Shown: positions 46,541 to 59,173, numbered from the stretch's first letter. The stretch: 64,000 bases of DNA from Bolinopsis microptera (GCF_026151205.1 NC_087079.1:3366730-3430729), one strand, 5' to 3'. Made by a program: numbers and translations. Notes: generated by a model from the sequence alone, not told the origin.

Positions 46541-47523
46541 TTTTTTTTCATTTGGCGCGCGGCTCACCAACTATAATATAATTTAAAATCACCTATGAAT
46601 CGAGCGCTAACCTTCTCGCCACTCATTATACCTGCCACAAACCTGCTGTTTTCTCAGGTGCATGTTATTGTTGTCTCTCTCATCCTCCTAATCGACCGGC
46701 GAGGTTTATTTTGTTAGTTCAGACTATTTTGTTAGTTCAGACTGGCCAGTAAATAGTAGTTATCATGAAAGTTTTGGTTTTCTTGTCTAGTTTTGCAATG
46801 TCGTCTGCCAAGAATTACCTTCTATCTAAAAACGAATTTTTTTGTAAAGAACTACTGTATCGTTTGCAGTGGTATTCTTGTGGCAGTAAGTTGATACTTT
46901 GATACACTTTTGATATAAAGTTGATGCACTTTGGTCCATTCGATGCGTGATATTCTTATTCCTTCATTGCCTCTTCAGAGGTGTGAGCTAATTATTCATG
47001 TTTTGACTTCTCAAACTACAATAATCTAGGATGTTTCATACGGTTGTCTATGCTATGATATGATCAGTTGGTAACAAGGATAGCAGACTCGGGAAAGTTT
47101 TCATATGATTCACCACGAAAGTCACACATTTGCTCTGTAAAAGAAAGGTATTTTGTTGTTTGATTTCAGATTTGATTATTCAATTTGATTATTCAAATTA
47201 TATACTGGTGAGAATCCTTTTGGGAGGATAACCACTAATTACCTAAAAGTAATATCTCGCTTTGATTGTTACATATGAAATATAAATAATAATTTTAACT
47301 TTTATAATATCGTGGCACAAAACTCAAAATGCACAGGTGTGCCACGAAAAAGCTTTTTATTTTACATTTCTGTTCAGGTTGAAAGAGTTGATATGCTGAG
47401 GAGTGTTAGAATGGAGATTATGATAAGAACATCACAAAGATGTATTGCACAACATTCACAGCTTCATAAAGGTCTAAATAACTGCTTTTTACTTGTAATT
47501 CTGTTTTCTTAATTATCTGTGAA

Positions 47524-48631
47524 CACAGTGGGCTGTGAGTGGGGGTCATGCTAGCATAGGGTATTTTAGACCATCACGCATGCCCCTAACTTTGTTTATT
47601 AGGTAATTTGGGTACAAAAATACGATTCCAATCATTTACAGGGCCGAAAATGTCTCAGAAAAATTTTTGGGCCGATTTTGAGCAATCTTGTAGTCCAAAA
47701 ATAGGAGGCTGATCCCAGGAAAAGTTGTTTTTTTAGAGGTTTAATCAATTTTAAAGCTCTTTTATGAACTGTAAACAAAGGACAGCTATCTTAGGAACTC
47801 GAATCTTTTTTAATTATGAAAAAATATTGATCAGAACAAAAGTTGTGCCCATTTATATGACCAAAATTTTCTGAAACACCAAAATTGTTCCTGTTATTTT
47901 CAAAAATTTCGTTTAAAATCACGATTTTTTGGATTTTTATCAATTTTAACTATAATAATTGTGATATTTTGATTTTTCATCCATATGCATCTGGTCTAGG
48001 ATGCAAAAAATGCCACAAACATGGAGAATAACTAAAATATGTCAATTTAATAGCAAAATTGAGCTCATAAATTATCTAAAAATGCAGCAAATTTTACCCA
48101 ATTTTTGAGTTTCTTAATTTTGTAAACAGAGTTGCCCAAAGTTGCCCAAAGTGATTCTTATTGCATCTGATAGGGAATTGTCTAAGCTTTCTGATGATAC
48201 CATGCATTATACCGAACTATTGCAAACCAACAACGATTTCTGTCGTTAAATACCCCAAAAATTGCCTAAAATACACGCCATAAAAAAGGCGCGGTCAAAA
48301 ATCAGGTGAAAATGTTAAAGTCACACAGTTTTTTTTAGATGGCTGAGTATTCTTAAGTACTATACTATATTTCAATTATTAAAAACTGCCTTGATCAGGC
48401 ATTTTAGCCCAAAATAATAAATATTAGGCAATTTTAGGCTAAAAAAGGCAAAATTTCTTGACAGTGAAAAATGCTATTTTTTCACGCGACGACATTATGG
48501 CATCTTGCAAAGTTTTTAATTACGGTTTCTTGCATGAAATCGGGCTAGCGTTTTACAATAAGGAAAGCTTATTTTCAAAGAAATTTAAGAAAGTCGATTT
48601 TAGGCCTATGCTAGCATGGTAGCCCACTGTG
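47524..48631. mobile_element. 1,108-bp DNA transposon, CACAGTG ends, 5-bp TSD (Transib/RAG-like candidate)
   Basis: Begins CACAGTGGGCT and ends AGCCCACTGTG. A second paired block, CATGCTAGCATAGG / CCTATGCTAGCATG, lies just inside, offset by a spacer of about 17 bp on the left and 3 bp on the right. It is flanked by GTGAA at 47519-47523 and 48632-48636. The mirrored left arm at 44650-44654 has a single copy of this pentamer and no insertion, which proves both boundaries and the target duplication. It has no open frame for a transposase. Known families: 5-bp duplications and CACWRTG-type ends are characteristic of Transib and RAG-related elements. No RSS-like nonamer is seen at 12 or 23 bp. Confidence 0.8.
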
Positions 48632-51600
48632 GTGAATACATTTGGACTTTAGATTCTAAAAAATTCGTATTTAACTGCTGCTCAATCAAAATCCTTCAGG
48701 GACCAGGAACTTTAGACACAAAGTGACATATACACGCTTTGCAACTTCGAAGGAGTAGACAAGAATTTCAGCAGCAGAAAAAAGGCGGAATATCCTGTCA
48801 AGCTTCAATTCGGATTGAAAGATGAAATCAACTAAGGTTTGTCATTAAAATAATTATGTTAGAACATATGGTTTGGCCATTATATGGTTAGAACTATGGG
48901 GGAAGCCAAGGGGTATTATTGGGAATGCCTTAATGGGCATTGGAAATCATCTGTGAAAAAGGTCCTCATAATTACCCAAAATTATGCTGCAGTTTGATGC
49001 ATGTTGCGACCACTGCACTTAAAATCAAAATGACTCGGTTTCTGATTGAAGTTAGGGGCTTAAATTGAGTAGTAAAATGATCATTCATATTAAGTGGGGT
49101 AAAGCCTAGGTTAAACTTCCTCAGGCATCATGCTGGGCTGTCGATTTAATAGACCAAAACCTACTTAAATTATGCTCTAGCCTGTGGTGATAATAGAGAA
49201 AATGAAAATAACTCTACTGCTGATTATAGTTAGGAATATAATCTAAACTTGGGTAACTGGATGTTCAAAATTCAGATTATTAGTGGGGTAGAGCTTGGTT
49301 TTTAAGTCCTCAGGCTTCTGGTTGTTGAGTTAATTAGCCAAACCCCATTTTTACGCTCTTAGCTGTTCAAATTACCAGTGACTTTACTTTATACAATATG
49401 TTTCTTTTCAGATCAATCATTAGCTTAATTAGTCAAACGTGAGCATTGAAATGTTTAGAATCATTGCTGCTAAGGAAAATTATTGTTCCTAGTCAAGGGT
49501 ATGACCGGTCAAAGGTCATCGCTCATTACATGTAATTGTATTGCGCAAGCGGTTTTCAATAGCGCGCCTTGAAAACTAAAATTCCATCTTCTCCTACATT
49601 TTTTGAGCAATCACCTTGAAACTTTCAGGATATGTTCTAAGGACCATTTAGAAAAATTATGTCTCATCAAAATTTTAAAATAGGCCTTTTTTTGATTATT
49701 TTATTTGAAAAGCTGATAACTTTATGGGGCAACTTTGGCTAGGAACAATATTTTCCATGGGAGCTTCTGATAGATATCATTCTATCAGGAACAGCTATAA
49801 AATCAATTTTGAGAGACATTGCATACAGCTATCTGAAACACAGGGGCCGGGGTGAAACTGTTAGCTAACTGTAACATAGATGCTGGGGTGTAACTGTCAT
49901 GGGCGTGTGCAGCAGCCAACCTTGAAACCCTTGAGAACCTTGATTTCTGATATTTTGAATCAAAAACCTTGCAAACCTTGGATTTTCACAAAAACGCTTG
50001 AAAACCTTGAATTTCAACTATAAATTTCGCCTCCGGCAGTTTTCTTGCTTAAAATCATATCCTTTGCCCCACCAGTCCCCTCATTTATGTTTTGAGCAAT
50101 CCTAACCTAGTCCAGGTTATATTATTTCATTCATTAGTTTTGAGAAAATAGATAAAATTAACAAGTTTTCGTAGTGCAAACATACATATTCGTCTTAAAA
50201 AACCTTGAAAACCTTGAAAATGGCTATCTGAAAACCTTGAATTAAGGGTTTGAAAACCAAGAAAACCACCTTTAAAACCTAGAATTTTAGGGAATTTGAG
50301 GGTGGGAGGCCTGGTTCGCAGGCGGGTGGCGATGTAGGCGATCGCCCCCCGCGCCGGCCCCCGCCCCTGGCTCTTTTTGAAATGCTGACCCAGAATTTTT
50401 TTTAATTGCCTTCTACAGAGCAACAAAATAATTTTATAAACAATTTTATAAACATTTTCACAAACATTTGCGTTAATGACATGATGCAAAAGTTTTATTT
50501 TTAAACGAATATAGTAGGTTCGAATTAATTAGGTCGATACACATGCCTTGTGCATATATAATTTCCATGGGTTGGCTGCTCCTAAATCTAGGAAGCCAAT
50601 CCTCATAGTTGAGTGGGTATGATGAGGCTCAAAAGAGATTTGAGATAGGCAGATTAATATAATTGGAAAGCACTGAGGATCAGCCTCAGTCTTAATCAGA
50701 AGGGTCAAAAAACATCATTATTTCAGAATCATGGGACATCACGATCCAGTACCAAAAAGCGTACGCTAAGCCATACGGCATCTTTTCAGACTGGAGATAT
50801 CCAGAATAACTTAAAACTCGTGCTATCTTTAATTTTAATTTGTCCAATGTTTTAAATTCAAAATATTACTAATAACAAATTGTCTAATCAACTGCTGCTT
50901 TGAACCTTCTGTATTGATATCCTATTGGTTTAGTATATAATCCAGTCGAACAATTTTCCGGGGGCTGCTCGCAACGGTAACCTCAGAGCCGGCGCTTTGC
51001 CCTTTCAAAAATCCTGCGCACACCTGATAACTGTTAGCTTGGTATAACACAGGGGGCAGGATGTAACTGTTAGCTTAGTGTTACAAAGGGGGCGGGGTGT
51101 TACTGTTAGCTTATTGTAACACAGGGGCCGGGGTGTAACTGTTAGCTTAGTGTAACAGGAGCAGGGTGTGACTGTTAGTTTAGTAAAATACAGCTCAGGA
51201 TGAGAGGGGTGTAACTTTGACATTTTGCCCTACCCAACTCATGTTGTAATTCCTTCAACTATGTTGTTATTCGTTCAGCTTTAATAGGGTCATCATATTG
51301 TTTGACTACCCCACAGAGAAGAGATCTTTATGTCATTCCTTGGATGTCATTTTACTTGGATGTGTGCTTAAGAGCTTTATTTACATTTGTATACCTATGG
51401 AACTGTAGAACTGTATGAACTGTAGAAATCCAGAGAAGGTTATTGGTATTGTTCTCTTGAGGGTGCTGGCGTTTTACCTTTGTAACCATTCTGGAGACGG
51501 GCATGGGCACGAGCATGTTACTGTTAACGAGAGTCAAAAATACCGGCAGGGCACTCAATTGTATTCCGTAAGTGTTCTGGGCGTGAAACATTGTTCCCAG

Positions 51601-54565
51601 GAGAAGGAATCTGTTGCTCCAAGTTATCCACAGGATAAGGAAACGGTTTACTGAATTATTTAATGCTTAACTGTTTTGAAGAGAACTGGTGCACTACTGT
51701 TCTCGGGAGAAGGAAACCGTTGGTCTACTATTTTGAAGAGAACTGGTGCACTACTGTTCATGTTCTCGGGAGAAGGAAACCGTTGGTCTATTGTTTTGAG
51801 GAGAAATGGTCATGGTGCACTACTTTTCTTAGGAGAAGAAAACTGGTGCTTTACTATTTTCAAAAGAAAGGAAGTGGTACTTTTATTTGCCAAGATTACT
51901 GGTAAAACAATGTTTAAAGTCGACAATTAGTTTTTTATGAAATTTGGATAACATTTTGGCTTTAGCCTTCAGCAGAAAAATGATCGGTTTTGTCTAGATA
52001 AAACCTAAATCTTTATCTGTTTATCTAGATAAAAGATTTCATACCGATAATGGATAGCGATAGCCTATGAACGCCTTCGAAATCCCCCAGAATGAAATCC
52101 CCCAAAGTACCCAAAAATACCCCTTGGCTTCCCCTTTAAATATTCTATCCGATTTAAAAACATTTACTGTGGCGGAAAAAGTTTCAGCTACGAACCAGAC
52201 TTTTTTATTCATTGACTGCAGTTAAATACAATCTACAATACAATGCACATTTTCATTGTGTTAATGATTCAGCAATTACTTTTACTAAATCATATCTTTA
52301 TAAAGAGCCGTACTTCCCCTATTATAAATTTGTAATCCGAATTCCCTTCCTCAGCGTTCACAAATGTGGTCAATTTGACACGAACCGCTGTGTCGACAAG
52401 ATAAATCCACACAGCAAAGACACTGGACAGCGACACAACTGGTTTGTCAATATTACTTACATTTGCTTCCTCTTGGCTCTTGCCCTCCATATTTGATTGG
52501 TCGCTGGATCAACCTCAGTGTCCACCTTGTCTTGATATAAAACAATCGCGGATAGAACAGAATCAGATAAACCACAATTAATCCACCTTTTTATCCAGGT
52601 TACGAAGTTACAAAGAGTGGCAGCCAAGAAACGTGATTATCTTCTGAACAAATGGTCGCCGACGACAGCTGAAATTGTGTTATTAGGATAAAAGGACTAT
52701 TATTTAAAAACAAAAAATGAGTTACATTATATTGGATATTTTGAATATCAGTCAATTTTTAAGAGCCAATTACAAGACTGGCGATATCTGCAGAACGTAT
52801 AATATTTAAAGTTTGACATTTTGAGATTCGGAACTTCTGTGTACTTCTTTATAAATAACATTCACTTTGAAAATTGAAATATAAAAGCGTTTTCGTTAAA
52901 GCATTACAAAATATCAAAAGACTGAAAATTAGCTTCGCAACGAGCAAGAATGTCGTATTATTATCATCGGCCTCGGATTGGTTTTTACACTATATCCTCA
53001 AATCATGGCATATAATACAGAAACTGATTATGACAGCATAGTTGGTTGTCGGATTGGTTGAAACTTAAATGCCCTCATATTATTTCATATAATTTGATTG
53101 TTATTTTAATTTGTATTCCATCATTTGGGTAACTGTATCGGAAGTAATGAATAGATGGAAAGTGGCTTGTATCTGATTTACAAAAAGAAGTATAATTCAT
53201 GCAGTCAGGTATTTGAAACCGTGTTACTATTTCAACGGTGACTGGCGGCCACTTTCTGTCGCAATTTTTGCCGCACTCATGAATCCCGGATTTTGGCACA
53301 TTGAGACAAATTTGGGACAGAAATTTGAGGCAATAGGTATGCCAGGGCTGACTTGTAATCGATCTGGCATGGTAGAGAGGGTACCGGGTCTGTTGGCTTA
53401 ACTGGACGCTTGGCCTAACTTGACTAATGGCCTAACAAGTAATAGTATACTGAACAAACGGACGGATGGCCTATTCCTAACTTAGGGCAGATTTTAGGCC
53501 GATAGTCTACTTGAGGTCACCTGGCCTAACTGCATGAGTGATGTGACCCGTAAGTGCACTGTATTGCTCTTAACATGAGCTGACAGGGCATGCTATATCC
53601 TAGCTCGATGACATGGACCAAATTAATTAGTCAAGTACATATTATATAAGTATATAGCCGTTGAGGAAAGGGTCCTTTTGGATCCAGCGCAGCGTCCAGA
53701 AATATTGGTGATCCCCCTGAAAACAGCTGATTCCCTTGTGTATGTGTGAGCTAACGAGCTCTTTATTGATGAGAGATATAGGCATGGATCACGTCAGCAT
53801 GGCCACTTACTCGTCGAAGCACGTCATCGGGCTCATATAGCATGCTTTGTCAGCTCATGGTGAGTAAAACAGTGCACGTACGGGTCTCATCACACTGTAG
53901 CCCGTCAGTCCAGTTAGGCCAAGCGACTAAAGGTGGACTGTTGGTCTGTTAAACTTCAATTTAAAGTAGTATTAGACCCCAAACGGTCGCCTGAACTAAC
54001 TGGTCTTATGGCCTAATTCATGGATTTAGGCGCTAGTCCAGTTAGGCAAAGAGACCTAGAATCATTCAAAACTGGCTGGAAAGGTTAGTTCATATGCCAC
54101 CTATCATACCAAAGCAAATTCAACTCAGTTTATAAACAAAATAAAGGATATCGGGCCTTAAAAATTGACAAATTTTTTTCGAAAACTAGGCCAAAATTTC
54201 GGATTAATTCTCTGCGCGCGGAAACCGAACCTGTATTTTATAAATAAACGTGATAATGACAACAATTTACGTGGCATTATTTGCGCGACGCAAAATCTAT
54301 AAACCCTCATTATAATGGGGGTTAAACTGTCATTGCTAGCTGTCGTAGCTAGCTCAGTTTTTTAAGACAGCTACCTACGACAGCTAGCGCGCATCAACCC
54401 TCATTTCTAGCTGTCTTAGAAATTGCCTCCTAAGACAGCTAGAGCGCGCTAGCTGTCTTAGATTTTTTGTAGGGTGGAAATTCTATAGTTGTTCAGTGGG
54501 TCGATCGACTGAACACGTTTGCACTTGGTATTTAAACTTACCAGTAGTTTATTTATGTTATGCAC

Positions 54566-55167
54566 CAGAGGCGGCTCGTGGGAGCTGGCTGGCAGTTTTG
54601 TTGGGGGTCCAATCGATGGACTGGGGGGAGGGGGGCTTGGGAGCCGGCTCAAGCTGATCCCTCCAAACTACCGATCACATTACACACAGGGCCTTGTAAA
54701 TGTAATGTGTAACACTTTACAGGCGACAGTAAACAAAAACAAAAACTTATAACATGAGTGAAACAGGACACCACACGTGTACGATCTCAGCCGCGCAGTA
54801 TCATAAGGCAGTCAAATTGCAAAGGGTCCTGGACCCCCAAATCGAGGCAAATCATAATAGATTACCTGTAGTGGGATGCGCACGATGTGCTTTGTAACGT
54901 TTACAATTAACTATGTGTTAAAACTGCGCGGCTGAGTAGTCCAGAGGTAGGATTGGACTCCCTACAACACAAAATTTCACGAAGATCATGCGTGCGAAAA
55001 CATTAAAACGTATGATAGTAAATGAAGACCTTTATATTGCGATTTGTTATTTCCTAACACTATTACTAATTACTATTTCTATTTTAAGCACCAGCTAGTA
55101 ATTTAAGCACTAGATAATAATTTTAAGGCGTCCACGGACGCCTGGACGCCCTCAATAGCCGCCTCTG
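54566..55167. mobile_element. 602-bp non-autonomous hAT element
   Basis: TIRs CAGAGGCGGCT and AGCCGCCTCTG; flanked by a perfect 8-bp duplication TTATGCAC (54558-54565 and 55168-55175). Eight-base duplications and CAGAG-type ends are standard for hAT. No transposase; the interior includes a short G-rich stretch and a GGCGTCC repeat near the right end. Confidence 0.9.
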
Positions 55168-55175
55168 TTATGCAC

Positions 55176-56048
55176 CGATGATAATGCAATTAGGATAACA
55201 ACTAGGTAAGCCGGAAGTCTAATTCAAAACACACCTCACACCGTACACACCTCCAATCAGTAATTTTACTATTTGGTAGACCGGGTATTTTGGCGGGAAT
55301 TCTGTTCCCACGGCACTGTTCTGATAGAAGCTACTTCTACTAATGGTCCCAGAGGAACGGCCGTAAAGTAGCCAGACTTCTTGTCTCATGTACTGGCAGA
55401 CACTTGCAGATTAAAGTTAGAAATTTCGCTATGCTATAAATATAATTGCTCTCGGAATTGAACAAACTCCTACTTATCTGTATCCTTTCTAAATTCGTTA
55501 GAGTTTCATGGACTGGGTGAAAATAATCGGTACAGTCTCCCTGCTTGTGTAATTAAGCAATGAAAACAATCCAAAATTATCACATATGACATAAGTTGTA
55601 ATAGCAGAAACTTTCTAACCGTACATTCACCCGCCACTGTTCAAGAACCTATATCACTGTTTAAAATCATGACGTGAGCACTGTACATCCAATCAGCTAT
55701 TCCTTTACTTAGGATGATAGCCAAAACTATAAGGATTTTGGAGAACTAGGGTAATAGTCATAATTCTAAAATTTGAGTGAGTTACACGTGTTTTATTGAC
55801 GATGATAAACATTTGTAATGTAAATTACGCTATGCAAGCGCGCACTGAGGGACTTTATGACGTCACGAGGCTACAGCTTATTATTGCAATAACACGCGTT
55901 ACACGTACGCTAGAGAGTTGGTTCTTTCGGCGATACGATTCTTTACCAGTTTGTCACAGCTGATTTAAATCTTAGCCAAATTGGAGACTACAAATTTTTC
56001 AGTTAACTGGTCCTTTAATACCATTTTTATATAAACCAACTTTTACAG
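55176..56048 (+). other. Upstream region of the Ly6-like gene
   Basis: Should contain the first coding exon (initiator Met) of the Ly6-like gene, which I cannot pick out. 55980-56020 carries the inverted copy of the AAAGGACCAGTTAACTG repeat end, so a transposon fragment lies directly before the acceptor at 56045-56048. Confidence 0.4.
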
Positions 56049-56541
56049 GGAAATCGTCAGATCGCTGTTACTACTAGCCAGTTTAGTGGCACTGAGCTAT
56101 GGGTTAAACTGTACATCATGCTCCAGTATGATCGTGGAAATAGATGGTAACCAGTTTGTTAACCCGTTTTCCTCAGAAGAAGAGAAGTGTGTCACGAAAA
56201 CATGCGAATATGACGAAGATTTCTGCGTATACGGATACGGTACTATCGGCTCTAAAGATCCTTCCCCTCCGGAGGAAGGCGCTCCAAAGGTCGATAGGAA
56301 TATAACAATAGACTGGATGAAAGGTTGTGGAAAGTATGCCGAAGTCAAGTGTGAGAACGTAAAGGATATAATGAAAATAGATGATGCATATAGCAAATTA
56401 TCATGTGACGTGAACATGAAGACCTGCAACACCGATGACTGTAATGATAAAACGGTTGCAGAAATAAAAAGCATGAGCAGTGGAACAACTCATGTTTTGA
56501 GCTGTTTCTTGGCTTCCTTACTCGTCAACTTCTGGGTTTAG
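56049..56541 (+). CDS. Ly6/uPAR-type three-finger protein, GPI-anchored (last exon)
   Basis: The exon follows a TTTTACAG acceptor; reading phase 2 gives a hydrophobic signal peptide (RSLLLLASLVALSYG) and then a mature start LNCTSC. Ten cysteines follow, ending KTCNTDDCND, the terminal C.xxDxCN signature of three-finger (LU) domains. The C-terminus has a small-residue stretch SMSSGTT and then a hydrophobic tail (VLSCFLASLLVNFWV), typical of GPI-anchor signals. So a small extracellular membrane-tethered protein is predicted; partner unknown. The Met must lie in an upstream exon because no ATG occurs in the exon before the signal peptide. The whole three-finger domain lies in one exon, unlike vertebrate Ly6 genes, where it is split. 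A foldback transposon begins 220 bp downstream. Confidence 0.8.
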
Positions 56542-57235
56542 GGACTTTAGCATATAAAACCGTGTGTACGTGGTAGATACTTAAGATTCTACCATCTTCA
56601 CATAGCATAATAACTATAATAATGTTTTATAATTATTCCGAAACTGAATCCTTAACAAAAAAATGGTTATTGCTTTTTAAATTTTACCTAGCCAATCAAA
56701 GCTGCTTTGCAATTTTTTAGAATTCCCGAAAATAATCTTATTTTTTCTAATGTTGGAAGGTATAAGTAGTATATGATGCATTTTTCAATAGCCATTTTGG
56801 GAAAAAGTGAGGTACACATAATGAAAGTAAGCATATTACGTAATGTTACCGGCGGCGTCCTTGTAACTAGTGTGATATCATGTTCCATGTGGAAGCTATA
56901 CTGGATGTAACTTGATTATTACGTCATGTTCATTACTCACGGTACTTTTGTGATATTATCGTACATATTAAGTGTAACGATCTTACCAAATTATAGAGTG
57001 GGTCAAAATGGAGTAATAATGTGCCACCTGCAGCACGCTGTCCTTATCCTATAAATCACTTCAGTGACTCATTTAATCGTTTCTAGTGATTAATTTACAC
57101 CTAATAATCGGGAGAGTGTAAACAGCATCGTGTTGTTTGACGGATGAAAGAATTTTAGTTCATCTGAAGTCCTGTCCTTGAGAATAAATCCAAACGCCAC
57201 ATTAACTTTGAACTTCTCGTTGTATTTTGCAACAA

Positions 57236-57486
57236 CTTCTTCAAAAGGCTAAAATTTTGACTCTATCCAGCGCAAATACACCCATTTTTCAGTGCTTTAA
57301 TCTATTTTTAGTAACACTATTATAGATGTCTACTCAAGTTACGACATGAACCCAGTGCAAACTGCACACCTGTTTCAAATACGTCTGCAGCTAAGAATTC
57401 TATAATAGTGTTACTAAAAATAGATTAAAGCACTGAAAAATGGGTGTATTTGCGCTGGATAGAGTCAAAATTTTAGCCTTTTGAAG
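57236..57486. mobile_element. Hairpin MITE nested in the left arm
   Basis: Almost perfect inverted repeat of about 85 bp per arm (CTTCAAAAGGCTAAAATTTT ... complement) around a loop at about 57330-57405. Absent from the right arm, so it may have inserted after the foldback formed. No target duplication is clear. Confidence 0.7.
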
Positions 57487-57599
57487 TGGAATTATTATCT
57501 AGCTTTCTTTCTGATTCTGACTGATCAATTTCACTAATATTAGAATCCGATGAGTACTGTTCTTCTTCCTCGTCTGATGCCGTTTCAGATTCTGACTGA

Positions 57600-58625
57600 A
57601 TTATTATTAATAATGACGGGTATTATTATTAATGACGGGTATTATTATTATTAATGACGGGTATTATTATTAATGACGGGTAATATTATTATTAGTGACG
57701 GTATCATTATTATTGATAATGACGGGTATTTTCATCAATGACGGGTATTATTATTATTAATGACGGGTATTATTATTAATGACGGGTATTATTATAATTA
57801 TTAATGACGGGTATTATTATTATTAATGATGGGTATTATTATTAATGACGGGTATTATTATTATTAATGACGGGTATTATTATTATTAATGACGGGTATT
57901 ATTATTAATGACAGGTATTATTATCAATGACGGGTATCATTATTATTAATGACGGGTATTATTATTAATGACGGGTATTATTATTATTAATGACGGGTAT
58001 TATTATTAATGACGGGTATTATTATTAATGACGGGTATTATTATTAGTAGTGACGGTATCATTATTATTTATAATAACGGGTACTAACTTAACAATAATA
58101 CCCGTCATTAATAATAATAATACCCGTCATTAATAATAATACCCGTCATTAATAATAATACCCGTCATTAATAATAATAATACCCGTCATTATTAATAAT
58201 AATTATACCGTCACTAATAATAATAATACCCGTCATTAATAATAATACCCGTCATTAATAATAATACCCGTCATTAGTAATAATAATACCCGTCATTAAT
58301 AATAATACCCGTCATTAATAATAATAATACCCGTCATTGATAATAATACCTGTCATTAATAATAATACCCGTCATTAATAATAATAATACCCGTCATTAA
58401 TAATAATAATACCCGTCATTAATAATAATACCCGACATTAATAATAATAATACCCGTCATTAATAATTATAATACCCGTCATTGATGATAATACCCGTCA
58501 TTATCAATAATAATGATACCGTCACTAATAATAATATTACCCGTCATTAATAATAATACCCGTCATTAATAATAATAATACCCGTCATTAATAATAATAC
58601 CCGTCATTATTAATAATAATTCAGT
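57600..58625. repeat. Palindromic minisatellite ATGACGGGT(ATT)n, array 1
   Basis: Units of 16 or 19 bp (ATTATTAATGACGGGT with an optional extra ATT). Orientation is forward up to about 58085 and reversed after it, with the unit-length pattern mirrored, so the whole array is one inverted repeat. Confidence 0.9.
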
Positions 58626-59173
58626 CAGAATCTGAAACGGCATCAGACGAGGAAGAAGAACAGTACTCATCGGATTCTAATATTAGTGAAATTGATCAGT
58701 CAGAATCAGAAAGAAAGCTAGATAATAATTCCACTTCACAATCTGAGGATCAAAGCTTGACTGAAATTAATGAAAATAATTGACCTCCAGAACAAAGACT
58801 ATAAAAGCATCTGGGGAAACTGGTTTTCAAAATTAATATTCTGCTGTCAATATTATTAGTTATGGACCGCTCCACACTTACACAAATTCCTGGAGAATAT
58901 CAGGATATTTACAAAAGGAGTTGGAACACAATTAAAACGAGTGTGAGACAGGGTCGATTGAAAGATGTTTACCATTTTCCTATAATTACCACTGATAATA
59001 GTGCGGTCTTGAGAAAAGCTGAAGAAGTTGTTGCAAAATACAACGAGAAGTTCAAAGTTAATGTGGCGTTTGGATTTATTCTCAAGGACAGGACTTCAGA
59101 TGAACTAAAATTCTTTCATCCGTCAAACAACACGATGCTGTTTACACTCTCCCGATTATTAGGTGTAAATTAA
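58616..59173 (+). pseudogene. Captured gene fragments: acidic tail and a 103-residue ORF
   Basis: 58619-58783 reads as an acidic Ser/Glu/Asp-rich C-terminus (SESETASDEEEEQYSSDSN at its start) ending in TGA. 58862-59173 is an open frame starting MDRSTLTQIPGEYQDIYK and containing VAFGFILKDRTSDELKFFHP, ending in TAA. I recall similar sequence as uncharacterised proteins in invertebrate genomes but cannot name a family. Both lie inside the foldback element, and parts are mirrored in its left arm, so they are copied fragments of a larger (perhaps autonomous) element or host locus. Confidence 0.55.

Larger units (their letters stand above)
38815..54474. repeat. 15.7-kb near-perfect palindrome (giant inverted repeat)
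   Basis: The left arm 38815-45632 (6818 bp) is the reverse complement of 46541-54474 (6821 bp once a 1113-bp insertion is removed). Outer ends are CCCTACAAAAAATCTAAGAC and its complement; inner ends abut an AATG/poly-A tract beside GCCGCGCGCCAAATG. The arms differ at scattered sites (for example 40880 against 52409, 45473 against 46700, and a 4-bp indel near 44204/49085), so they are not exact copies. All open frames in the arms are mirrored and short, with no recognised domain. Possible identities: a very large foldback transposon, an inverted segmental duplication, or an assembly inversion. No clear target duplication flanks it. Confidence 0.9.

Noticed and set aside
47524-47560. A complete recombination signal sequence (heptamer, 12/23 spacer, nonamer)
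   Set aside because: Only the heptamer is present; the positions expected for a nonamer do not look A-rich at either spacing.
54519-54752. 77-residue plus-strand frame and its minus-strand shadow
   Set aside because: It spans the border of the hAT MITE, so it is not a gene.
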